A stretch of 64,000 nt of DNA, from the NCBI RefSeq assembly GCF_022869165.1, contig NZ_CP094929.1, positions 558,001 to 622,000 on the forward strand, given 5' to 3'. How positions within the stretch are numbered: position 1 is the first letter of the stretch; the number at the start of each line of letters is the position of its first letter. The notes under the pieces were generated by a model. That model saw nothing but the letters and a program-made list of their open reading frames with translations, ran no database searches and was not told the origin of the DNA. Position numbers and translations under genes: made by a program. Positions 23,564 through 30,676 of the stretch are shown piece by piece. This DNA is from Sphaerochaeta associata (GTDB taxonomy: Bacteria > Spirochaetota > Spirochaetia > Sphaerochaetales > Sphaerochaetaceae).

Positions 23564-24978
23564 ATTCGATATATGGAGTCGTCACCAGGGAACTGGTCGG
23601 TGAACTTGAGGCGATTGTTGGCAAATCCAATCTCCTGACCGACCTTGAGCGGATGGAAAACTACAGTCATGACGAAACCTCCAAGGAGGAGTATGCCCAC
23701 AGTCCCGAGGTGGTAATCACCCCGACCTCGGCCGATCAAATTGCTGCGGTTATGAAGCTTGCCACCAGAGAACGTATTCCTGTAACACCCCGTGGTGCGG
23801 GTTCGGGCCTCTCAGGTGGTGCCATTCCCTTGTTCGGAGGCATCGTATTATCGGTGGAAAAGATGAACAAGGTCTTGGAAATCGATGAGGCAAACCTGAC
23901 GGTCACCGCCGAGGCCGGTATCGTCACCAATGAACTGAATGAACAATTGAAGAGCCGGGGGCTCTTCTTTGCAGGCTATCCGATGAGCCTTGAGACCTGT
24001 TTTTTAGGCGGCAATATTGCAGAGAATGCCGGTGGAGGAAAGGCGGTCAAGTACGGAGTGACCGGTCGATACATTTTAGGTATGGAGGTGGTCACCCCGC
24101 AGGGAGACATTGTGGAACTGGGCGGAAAGGTGACCAAGGATGTGAGCGGATATGACTTGAAGCAGCTGTACATCGGCAGCGAAGGGACGCTGGGAATCAT
24201 CACCAAGGCAACGATCAAGCTGCTGGGTGTGCCCAAAGTCGCCTCCAATCTTTTGGTACCGTTCGCCACCGCCCAACAGGCAATCGCGGTGGTTCCCCTG
24301 ATCATGAAGCAGGGCATCATCCCCACCAGCATTGAATTCATGGACCGCAGCTCGATCGAGATGTCCTGTTCCTACCTGAATGAGAGCCTGCCTCTTGAAG
24401 GGGTGGGTGCCATGCTGCTCATCGAGATTGACGGAACGGATGAACAGACTGTCGAGCGGGAACTGATTCAGGTTGGGGATCTGTGCAGCGGGCAGGGGGC
24501 GATGGAAGTCTACATCGCCGAGGATGCCACCACCCGTGAACGCATCTGGTCGGTGCGGCGCAACATCGCCGAGGCGATCAAGGTCTACAGCCCGGTTCAG
24601 AGCCTGGAGGATGTGGTGGTTCCCATCGCCTCCATCCCGCTTGTACTCCCCCGTCTACAGGAGCTGAAAGAGAAGTATCAGGTCAGGATTCCCTGCTACG
24701 GCCACGCCGGGGATGGGAATCTCCATGCGACCATAGTCAAGGATCCCGGGATGAGCCTTGCTGATTGGAAGGAGTTGGAACCAAAGCTTCTTACCGAGCT
24801 CTATGCCTTCATCACCGGCGAGCTGGGAGGGAAGATCAGCGGGGAGCACGGTATCGGTTTGAAGCGAAAAGGGTTCTTGAAAGCGTTGATTCCTGATGCG
24901 GAGTATCAGCTCTTCAAGGCCTTGAAAACTGCCTTCGATCCCCTGTACATAATGAACCCCGGCAAGATTCTGGACTGA
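23560..24978 (+). CDS. FAD-linked 2-hydroxy-acid dehydrogenase (GlcD/LctD family)
   Basis: 472-residue oxidase of the glycolate/D-lactate dehydrogenase family. The PCMH-type FAD-binding domain has PRGAGSGLSGGAIPLFGGIV (about residues 82-101) and GGNIAENAGGGKAVKYGVTGRY. The C-terminal domain ends with CYGHAGDGNLHATIV and the typical GEHGIGLKRKGFLKAL and IMNPGKILD. The ATG at 23560 overlaps the etfA stop. The direct etfB-etfA-glcD order suggests that electrons from lactate, glycolate or a similar acid go to the Etf, possibly with confurcation to make NADH. The exact substrate and stereochemistry are not readable. Confidence 0.92.
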   Translation: MNSIYGVVTRELVGELEAIVGKSNLLTDLERMENYSHDETSKEEYAHSPEVVITPTSADQIAAVMKLATRERIPVTPRGAGSGLSGGAIPLFGGIVLSVEKMNKVLEIDEANLTVTAEAGIVTNELNEQLKSRGLFFAGYPMSLETCFLGGNIAENAGGGKAVKYGVTGRYILGMEVVTPQGDIVELGGKVTKDVSGYDLKQLYIGSEGTLGIITKATIKLLGVPKVASNLLVPFATAQQAIAVVPLIMKQGIIPTSIEFMDRSSIEMSCSYLNESLPLEGVGAMLLIEIDGTDEQTVERELIQVGDLCSGQGAMEVYIAEDATTRERIWSVRRNIAEAIKVYSPVQSLEDVVVPIASIPLVLPRLQELKEKYQVRIPCYGHAGDGNLHATIVKDPGMSLADWKELEPKLLTELYAFITGELGGKISGEHGIGLKRKGFLKALIPDAEYQLFKALKTAFDPLYIMNPGKILD

Positions 24979-24987
24979 GGAGAAGGA

Positions 24988-25596
24988 ATGGCAAAGCAAC
25001 CCAAACCGCACGGCAAGGCAGAAGCAACCAAGCAACTGATTTTTGAAAGAGCATTGACGCTGTTCAAGAAGAAGGGCTTCGACCAGGTCTCCATCAGGGA
25101 GATCACCGATTATGCGGGTACGGCGAAGGGGAGTTTTTACACCTACTTCAGCACCAAGAGCGACATCATCGTCGAGGAGTTCTGGACCATCGATGCCTAC
25201 TACCGCAGCATTGAGGCAGAGGTGCTCAAGCAGGCCTCTGCTCCACGGCGACTGCTCAGGTTCACCGAGTTGCAGCTTCTGTATGTACGCGATGTCATCG
25301 GCTGTGAGACACTGAAGGTCCTGTATGCCAATCAGGTGCTCAAGGAGGGATCGGACAAGGTCATCACCGACCAAAGCCGATTCTGGTACACCTTCATCTG
25401 CTCGATCATCGAGGAGGGGCAAGAGACGGGCTTGTTTCGGAAGGAGAAAGGGGCTGCTGAATATGCAAACTTCTTCAACCGAGCGATTCGCGGTCTCTTC
25501 CTCGATTGGAATATCAGCTCGGCCTCCTTTGATTTAGTGGAGGCCGGGCTCGATTATTGCAGGTCCTTGTTGCTTCCCGCCCTGCTACAGTCCTAA
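24988..25596 (+). CDS. TetR-family transcriptional regulator
   Basis: 202-residue regulator with an N-terminal TetR helix-turn-helix (ERALTLFKKKGFDQVSIREITDYAGTAKGSFYTYFSTKSDII, residues 20-61). The C-terminal ligand domain is unassigned. GAGGAGAAGGA precedes the ATG, 9 bases after the glcD stop, so it is the last gene of the etf operon and probably autoregulates via the palindrome at 21679-21702. Likely inducers are the hydroxy acid or an acyl-CoA product. Its end overlaps the convergent SGNH gene by 12 bases. Confidence 0.92.
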   Translation: MAKQPKPHGKAEATKQLIFERALTLFKKKGFDQVSIREITDYAGTAKGSFYTYFSTKSDIIVEEFWTIDAYYRSIEAEVLKQASAPRRLLRFTELQLLYVRDVIGCETLKVLYANQVLKEGSDKVITDQSRFWYTFICSIIEEGQETGLFRKEKGAAEYANFFNRAIRGLFLDWNISSASFDLVEAGLDYCRSLLLPALLQS

Positions 25597-26226
25597 TCCC
25601 TGCTGAATTAGGTGTGAGAGGGTTTTCATTCCCTGTCTGGTGGGGTGGAGGTTGTCTGCCAGCATCCCGTCCCCTTCGTGGATGGGATAGGCTGCCAGGT
25701 CGATAAGGTTGGCTTTCGGATGGCGAGCAACGCAGTCGCGTACCACCTGCGCAAGCTCAAGCTGACTCCAGTTGTGCATGTTCACTTGCTCCAGGGTTCT
25801 GTCGGTGCGTTGCAGGGGAGTGCAGAAGTAGAGCTTGCTTGCTGAATGCCGCTCAAGCATGGCTGCCACCAACTGCTCATATGCTTGGATGAACACCTCC
25901 TTGGTTACCGGCAGGTCGGCCTGTCCCCAGTCGTTGGTTCCTCCAAAGACGATGATCAGGTCGCCACAGAGCCGGGACTGCCTTTTTTCATCCTGGAAAC
26001 AAGAAGAAAGGGGTCTCAAGCCGGTTCTGCTGATCCTGCTGCCCGAGTACGACTCGTTCATGATCAGGTCCAGATTGCACCGCTTTGCCAGCTGATGCCA
26101 CCAGGTGTGTTCGACGTTGATGACGTCCACCCCCTCCTTGGGGTAGAAGAGTTCGTTCTCTTGGGGAACAAAACCTTTGAAGGTTGATATGGAATCACCG
26201 AGGATTGAGAAGGTTGTATGTGTCAT
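25585..26226 (-). CDS. SGNH/GDSL-family hydrolase
   Basis: 213-residue esterase-like protein without a signal peptide. The SGNH blocks are present: block I GDSIS (nucleophile Ser), block III FGGTNDWGQ (Gly-x-Asn), and block V DNLHPTRQG with the catalytic Asp/His. Members often remove acetyl or other acyl groups from sugars or lipids. The substrate is unknown. A GTG at 26244 could add six residues, but the ATG at 26226 is favoured. A -35/-10 pair ends six bases before it with no ribosome binding site, so the mRNA is probably leaderless. Confidence 0.88.
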   Translation of the reverse strand: MTHTTFSILGDSISTFKGFVPQENELFYPKEGVDVINVEHTWWHQLAKRCNLDLIMNESYSGSRISRTGLRPLSSCFQDEKRQSRLCGDLIIVFGGTNDWGQADLPVTKEVFIQAYEQLVAAMLERHSASKLYFCTPLQRTDRTLEQVNMHNWSQLELAQVVRDCVARHPKANLIDLAAYPIHEGDGMLADNLHPTRQGMKTLSHLIQQGLGL

Positions 26227-26232
26227 GGAGGC

Positions 26233-26261
26233 AGTGTATCGCACTGCTTTTCCTCACTCAA
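26233..26261 (-). promoter_or_regulatory. Promoter of the SGNH hydrolase gene
   Basis: On the minus strand, -35 TTGAGT (26256-26261), a 17-base spacer and -10 TACACT (26233-26238). Six bases separate the -10 box from the ATG, so transcription should start at or next to the start codon. Confidence 0.6.
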
Positions 26262-26293
26262 GAGTCTGTGGTATGCTCAAAAAGGAGGCTTGC

Positions 26294-27580
26294 ATGGATA
26301 CGAAGATTTCGCTGGTGCAAAGAGGGGCCTTGAAGAAGGTAGGCTCAACCTTTGTGGAGGCATTCGGTCATACGAACGCGCTGTTGATCGCCGATGGGAA
26401 CACCCTTCGCATTGGAGGCTTTGCCACCGCCCGATCGCTACAGAAGGCCGGCATCGAGGTTCGTCAGTTCATATTCCCGGCCCACCCGCAGCCCTATGCG
26501 GACGAGCACTCCATCGCCCAGGTCCGTCTCAGTCTTGAGATGGACAACAGCATCGCCGTCGTCCTCGGCTCGGGGACGCTCAATGATATCACCAAGCGTG
26601 CAAGTTCAGAGCTGGACCGTCCCTACATGGTAGTCGCCACCGCCCCTTCGGTGGATGGATACACCTCCTATGGCGCAGCCGTCTCGATCAAGGGTTTCAA
26701 ACAGACGCTCAGTTGTGCCGCCCCTATGGTGGTCCTTGCCGATACCGATATTCTCTGTGAGGCTCCTGCTGAGATGATAGCCAGCGGCTATGGTGATTGC
26801 ATGGCCAAATATACGGCGGGCATGGACTGGATCCTTGCAGATCTTTTAGGTGTGCAACCCATACGGGACGATGTCTGGGAGATGGTCCAAAAGCCTCTTC
26901 GCTTGGTGTATGCTCATCACAAGGGTATCGCCAACAGGCAGCGCGAAGGTATCGGCCTGCTTTTCGATGCGCTCTCGGCAAGCGGGTTTGCCATGCAGAT
27001 CATGCATGACTCACGCCCGGCAAGCGGTGCAGAACATCTGATCAGCCATATTTGGGAGATGGAACACCTGAGCAAGGACGGTCTGCCGGTAAGCCATGGG
27101 TTCAAGGTCGCGGTAGGGACGATGGCAATCGCTCACCTCTATGAAGAACTTGCCATGCTGGATGTTACTGAATGTTATGGCAAGCCCACCCAAAGCTGGG
27201 AGGAGCGGAAGCAGGCAATTCTCTCCTTCTTTTCCAATAAAACGGTAGCCGAGGAAGCTCTTTCCGTCTCCAAGGCGAAGTTCTTGGAAGGGAAGGCCTT
27301 GCAGGCAAGACGAAAGGCGTTGATTGCCCTGCTGCCCACCCTGAAGGAGCGAATCTCCGTACAGCTTCCTCCTTCCAAGGAGCTGAGGGATTCTCTTATT
27401 GAAGTGGGCTGTCCCGTGCATCCGAGCCACATCAATGCAACGCTCGAGGACTTGAAGCGGGCCGTGACCGGGGCGCAGATGATTCGCAATCGCTATACCG
27501 TGCTCGACCTTTATTATGAGCTTGGACTGTTCGACCGGGCGCTGCAGAGCTTGGAAGCGCTCAGCGGAAGAGTTGGTTGA
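26294..27580 (+). CDS. sn-Glycerol-1-phosphate dehydrogenase-like protein (AraM/EgsA family)
   Basis: 428-residue member of the iron-containing/glycerol dehydrogenase fold. Segments expected of the AraM/EgsA branch are present: VVLGSGTLNDITK (NAD binding), TAPSVDGYTSYGAAVS, GYGDCMAKYTAGMDW with metal-binding Asp, and SGAEHLISHIWEM and PVSHGFKVAVGT with the metal-binding histidines. AraM of Bacillus makes glycerol-1-phosphate from dihydroxyacetone phosphate. The ATG at 26294 follows AAAGGAGG. An extended -10 (TGGTATGCT) lies just upstream. The context (phosphosugar-type ABC importer, PfkB kinase, isomerase-like barrels) leaves open a role in breakdown of a phosphorylated sugar or polyol instead of lipid synthesis. 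Confidence 0.85.
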   Translation: MDTKISLVQRGALKKVGSTFVEAFGHTNALLIADGNTLRIGGFATARSLQKAGIEVRQFIFPAHPQPYADEHSIAQVRLSLEMDNSIAVVLGSGTLNDITKRASSELDRPYMVVATAPSVDGYTSYGAAVSIKGFKQTLSCAAPMVVLADTDILCEAPAEMIASGYGDCMAKYTAGMDWILADLLGVQPIRDDVWEMVQKPLRLVYAHHKGIANRQREGIGLLFDALSASGFAMQIMHDSRPASGAEHLISHIWEMEHLSKDGLPVSHGFKVAVGTMAIAHLYEELAMLDVTECYGKPTQSWEERKQAILSFFSNKTVAEEALSVSKAKFLEGKALQARRKALIALLPTLKERISVQLPPSKELRDSLIEVGCPVHPSHINATLEDLKRAVTGAQMIRNRYTVLDLYYELGLFDRALQSLEALSGRVG

Positions 27581-28364
27581 TGCTCTTCTGTATTTCCATT
27601 TCCAACGACTCAATGTCGAGGTTCTGTACTGCAGGACTGAACGGTTCAAACGAGAAGGTTCCCCGATAGCCGCTGTTGACCAAGGCTTGCGCCTGTTCCC
27701 TGGTGGCCAGCAGATCGTCCTCCAAGAAGAGGATCCTGTCGGCATCGGTCGGTTCTTTGTGCAACGAACCTGCTGCCACAGAGGAGAGATGTACCAAGCC
27801 GGTCATTGAGGCAAAATACTGCTTTTCGTTGGCAAGGTGATGGTGGAAGGTGTCATGCACAAGGCGGTACCACCGCTCATATCCGCTGCCTTCGATCGCC
27901 TCAATCGCCTCGGCTTTGCTTCGCAGGGAACTTGCTGTGAAGCCCAGCGGTTCTACATAGCCGTATAGTCCATACTCTTCAAACAGCGGTCCGTACTGGG
28001 AGAGTGCATAGCGGGTGCGTTCCAACCACGACGAGCGATTCTCATTGGCATCGATGCCGTTGACCGGGCAGAGCACAATCGCATCGGCACGCAGGTTTTT
28101 TGCATATTCCAAAAGAGTGCGGAGCTCTTGATTCTTAGCCTCGGAATACTCATTGAAGCGTTGGAGGGCGTTGATGGTAGCCACCTTGAGCTGATGCTTG
28201 GCAAGATGGTCGCGTACCTCTTCTGCCTTTTTCCCGTCGAACGGGTGTTGAGTTCCTCCATCATTTCTCAATTCAATGACCGAGCAGCCACACCGCTGGG
28301 CGAGAGAAAAGAAGTCATAAAGGGGCAGCGAGGGGGCGATGATTCTATTGAGGCCGATCTGCAT
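27561..28364 (-). CDS. Sugar-phosphate isomerase/epimerase-like TIM barrel
   Basis: 267-residue AP-endonuclease-2-type TIM barrel, the fold of IolE/IolI, hydroxypyruvate isomerase and related sugar epimerases. The barrel starts with MQIGLNRIIAPSLPLYDFFS and has metal-site segments GYVEPLGF (Glu), RLVHDTFHHHL (His) and FSFEPFSP (Glu). The start at 28364 follows CAGGAGGATTATTCAG; a longer frame upstream has no such signal. It is convergent with the glycerol-1-phosphate dehydrogenase-like gene (20-base overlap) and divergent from the second barrel gene at 28461. The reaction is unknown. Confidence 0.85.
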   Translation of the reverse strand: MQIGLNRIIAPSLPLYDFFSLAQRCGCSVIELRNDGGTQHPFDGKKAEEVRDHLAKHQLKVATINALQRFNEYSEAKNQELRTLLEYAKNLRADAIVLCPVNGIDANENRSSWLERTRYALSQYGPLFEEYGLYGYVEPLGFTASSLRSKAEAIEAIEGSGYERWYRLVHDTFHHHLANEKQYFASMTGLVHLSSVAAGSLHKEPTDADRILFLEDDLLATREQAQALVNSGYRGTFSFEPFSPAVQNLDIESLEMEIQKSINQLFR

Positions 28365-28448
28365 CTGAATAATCCTCCTGTGCCTCATAGTATCATCCGA
28401 TATTCTGCTGTCAAGCAAACGATGCTGGTGTTTGCAAGACAGCGGTGC

Positions 28449-28454
28449 TACACT
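28449..28454 (+). promoter_or_regulatory. Extended -10 box of the second TIM-barrel gene
   Basis: TGCTACACT, an extended -10 with TG one base upstream of the hexamer, ends 6 bases before the ATG at 28461. No ribosome binding site is present and no clear -35 box was found. Confidence 0.45.
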
Positions 28455-28460
28455 TGCCCT

Positions 28461-29348
28461 ATGCAAATAATGAGATGGCCGGTTATCGGGGTGAAAATGC
28501 CCAAAGTCAGAACCTTGGAGGCCCTCGATGCCTTCCTGGCAAAAGTTCAGGGGCAAGGATTCGATGCCGTTGAGATGTCGCTGGAGATGTTCCCCTTCAT
28601 CATCGATGGGAATATTTGCTCGGCCTGGGTAGATGCCGTCGAGCCGGTGCTTGCACGGTACCCCCTACTGTATTCAGCTCATATCGGACGTGGCCTGGAT
28701 TTACGCAATCTGGAAAACCACGAACTTCATGCTTCGGTCCTGCGCTCCTCGCTTCAAATCTGCCACGTCCTGCATATGGATATCCTGGTATTGCATTATG
28801 AGGTGAAGACCAACAACCTGAAGGCCGAACGGCAGTTCCTCGATGCCCATAGATGGGCGGCCGACCTTGCCCTCAGGCTTGGAATAACCTTGGCTGTCGA
28901 GAACATCGAGGTTGAGCTGGTAGAGCCGGTGGTGGCATTGATGGATGAAATCCGTCATCCCAATCTCAAACTCAATCTCGATACGGGTCATGCATACCTC
29001 GCATCCAAGCGCTTTGGGTTCGACTTTCTGGAGGCTGTGAAGCAGATGGCCCCCCATCTATGCCATATGCACCTCAATGACAATACCGGGCGTTTCGAGG
29101 AGTTGAGGATCACCGACCGTCTTGCCTACGACTGCCTGTCGATGTCCCATCGCAGGGAATTCGGACGGGGTGATATCCACATTCCGCCTTTCTTTGGCAG
29201 TGTTCCGTTTGACCAGGTGTTCTCCCTTGTCCAATCGTATCAAGGTCGATTCATCTGTGAGTATACCTATGAGGATTTCGAACCGTTCAATCAAGCAATC
29301 GGAGAGAAGGTTCGCTCCCGTCTGCTTGCCTCTCGGTCCCTGCTGTAA
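28461..29348 (+). CDS. Sugar-phosphate isomerase/epimerase-like TIM barrel
   Basis: 295-residue TIM barrel of the xylose-isomerase-like (AP-endonuclease 2) group, distinct from its neighbour at 27561. Metal-ligand-type segments are VEMSLEMFPF (Glu), LVLHYEVKTNN (His), LAVENIEVE (Glu), LNLDTGHAYL (Asp and His), CHMHLNDNTG and FICEYTYEDF (Glu). The ATG at 28461 is used; an in-frame ATG lies at 28470. A -10 box ends 6 bases upstream and there is no ribosome binding site. The function may be epimerisation or isomerisation of a sugar or keto acid in the pathway served by the ABC importer downstream. Confidence 0.85.
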   Translation: MQIMRWPVIGVKMPKVRTLEALDAFLAKVQGQGFDAVEMSLEMFPFIIDGNICSAWVDAVEPVLARYPLLYSAHIGRGLDLRNLENHELHASVLRSSLQICHVLHMDILVLHYEVKTNNLKAERQFLDAHRWAADLALRLGITLAVENIEVELVEPVVALMDEIRHPNLKLNLDTGHAYLASKRFGFDFLEAVKQMAPHLCHMHLNDNTGRFEELRITDRLAYDCLSMSHRREFGRGDIHIPPFFGSVPFDQVFSLVQSYQGRFICEYTYEDFEPFNQAIGEKVRSRLLASRSLL

Positions 29349-29350
29349 TG

Positions 29351-29364
29351 TGAAAACGTTCTTA
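29351..29364. promoter_or_regulatory. LacI-type site upstream of the phosphosugar-type ABC operon (distal)
   Basis: TGAAAACGTTCTTA has a central CG and five of seven symmetric pairs. Its TGAAAACGTT half recurs in inverted form at 29485-29494, about 130 bases away. Two sites at this spacing could support DNA looping. Confidence 0.4.
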
Positions 29365-29444
29365 CAGTCAAGCCTGATGAATTCCTGCAATTTTCTTGCA
29401 GTGCATTGCTGTTGCTGGTGAATGGGAAGAAATTTGAGAATTAT

Positions 29445-29473
29445 TTGACAAATGACAACTTTGATGCAATCAT
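29445..29473 (+). promoter_or_regulatory. Probable promoter of the phosphosugar-type ABC operon
   Basis: -35 TTGACA (29445-29450) followed after 17 bases by a poor -10 (AATCAT). The -10 region lies within the inverted repeat at 29458-29479, so a protein bound there would block it. Confidence 0.4.
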
Positions 29474-29479
29474 CAAAGT
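29458..29479. promoter_or_regulatory. Perfect inverted repeat, probable operator
   Basis: ACTTTGATG-CAAT-CATCAAAGT, two perfect 9-base arms with a 4-base centre. It sits just downstream of a TTGACA box. The cognate regulator is not identified; no regulator gene is adjacent. Confidence 0.55.
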
Positions 29480-29480
29480 A

Positions 29481-29494
29481 TGGTAACGTTTTCA
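29481..29494. promoter_or_regulatory. LacI-type site upstream of the phosphosugar-type ABC operon (proximal)
   Basis: TGGTAACGTTTTCA with central CG. Its AACGTTTTCA half is the exact reverse complement of the half-site at 29351-29360. Confidence 0.4.
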
Positions 29495-29585
29495 TGAAAG
29501 GGTCAGGGACAAAGGAGGATGCGTTCCTGAGCTCGAAGGTGTTGCCGCTCCTGGTAAAGGAGCTGTATAGAAAGGAGGATCGATT

Positions 29586-30602
29586 ATGAAGAAAATGGTA
29601 TGTGTAGTGGCAGCTGTGCTCATGCTTGTCATGCCTTTGTTCGCCCAGGCGACAGCGGAAAGCGGACCGAAGAAGTATCAGACGCTGCAGATGTATACTG
29701 CGCTCGATACCGAGGAGGCTCAGTACTACTTGGATGTATTTCAGAAGTCTTCTGGGATCAAGGTAGAGTATGTACGTATGAGCTCTGGTGAGGTTTTGGC
29801 CCGAATGGAGGCGGAGAAGTCCAATCCGCAGGCTAGTGTTTGGTTCGGCGGTTCCAATACCGATCACATCAATGCCCAGTCCAAGGGTCTGCTGACTCCC
29901 TACAAGCCCGCCACTGATTTCGAGCTTGCACCGATGCTGCATGCCGATGATTACAGCTGGAATGGCTTTTATACCGGTGCCATCGGCTTTGTGACCAACA
30001 CCGAGTTTTTGAAGAAGCATAATCTCCAACCCCCCAAGAGTTGGGACGATTTGCTCAACCCTGTCTACAAGGGACAGATTGAAATGGCGTATCCGTATAC
30101 CAGCGGAACCGCCTACACAACCTGGGCCACCATCATTCAAATGAAAGGTTTGGCCGGAGCCCTCGATTGGTGGGAGAAGTTCGATAAGAACGTTCATCAG
30201 TACACCAAGAGCGGTACTGCCTGTATCGCACGCGCCGGCCTTGGCGAATGTGCCGTCGGCATCTCCTTTTCCCACGATATTGTTGCAAAGGGTGTTGCCA
30301 TGGGGTATCCGTTGGTCATGAGCTTCCCCGAGGAAGGAACCGGCTATGAAGTTGGTGCAGTTTCCATGATCAATGGGGCCAGGCAGGTGGAAGAAGCCAA
30401 GATTTTCATGGATTGGTGTTTCACCGAAGAAGCACAGAACCTGTTCAAGAAGTACTCCCGTCTGCCGGTCAACCCGAAGGCTACCGTTGCAGAAGGTGCT
30501 GTGAAGCTGTCCGACATCAAGTTGATCGACTACGATGCAGTGAAGATGGGTCTTGCCAAGGATGAGTATGTCACCGCTTGGAGAGATCGTATCGGCAAGT
30601 AA
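29586..30602 (+). CDS. ABC transporter solute-binding protein, ferric/phosphosugar (AfuA/FbpA) type
   Basis: 338-residue periplasmic binding protein with signal peptide MKKMVCVVAAVLMLVMPLFAQA. The body (YTALDTEEAQYYLDVFQKSSGIKVEYVRMSSGEVLARMEAEKSNPQASVWFGGS) is that of the FbpA/FutA/AfuA family. No clear iron-binding tyrosine pair near the C-terminus could be confirmed. Some members of this family (AfuA) were shown to bind sugar phosphates rather than iron, and the neighbours (PfkB kinase, glycerol-1-phosphate dehydrogenase-like, isomerase-like proteins) point to a sugar, polyol or phosphorylated sugar here. AAAGGAGG precedes the ATG; a second AAAGGAGG at 29512 has no open frame behind it. 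Confidence 0.85.
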   Translation: MKKMVCVVAAVLMLVMPLFAQATAESGPKKYQTLQMYTALDTEEAQYYLDVFQKSSGIKVEYVRMSSGEVLARMEAEKSNPQASVWFGGSNTDHINAQSKGLLTPYKPATDFELAPMLHADDYSWNGFYTGAIGFVTNTEFLKKHNLQPPKSWDDLLNPVYKGQIEMAYPYTSGTAYTTWATIIQMKGLAGALDWWEKFDKNVHQYTKSGTACIARAGLGECAVGISFSHDIVAKGVAMGYPLVMSFPEEGTGYEVGAVSMINGARQVEEAKIFMDWCFTEEAQNLFKKYSRLPVNPKATVAEGAVKLSDIKLIDYDAVKMGLAKDEYVTAWRDRIGK

Positions 30603-30619
30603 CAGTTCATGTCCGAATT

Positions 30620-30659
30620 CAAGGTGCAATCTCAGCTCTTCCTGTGGGGTTGCACCTTG
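30620..30659 (+). other. Intercistronic hairpin between binding-protein and permease genes
   Basis: Perfect 10-base-pair inverted repeat CAAGGTGCAA/TTGCACCTTG with a 20-base loop, in the 74-base gap before the permease. No T-run follows. A role in 3' protection of the binding-protein mRNA is likely. Confidence 0.6.
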
Positions 30660-30676
30660 CTGTAAAGAGGTAGGTG

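Noticed and set aside
29512-29560. A small leader peptide behind the extra AAAGGAGG at 29512
   Set aside because: The ATG directly after it is too close to the ribosome binding site and its frame stops after three codons.
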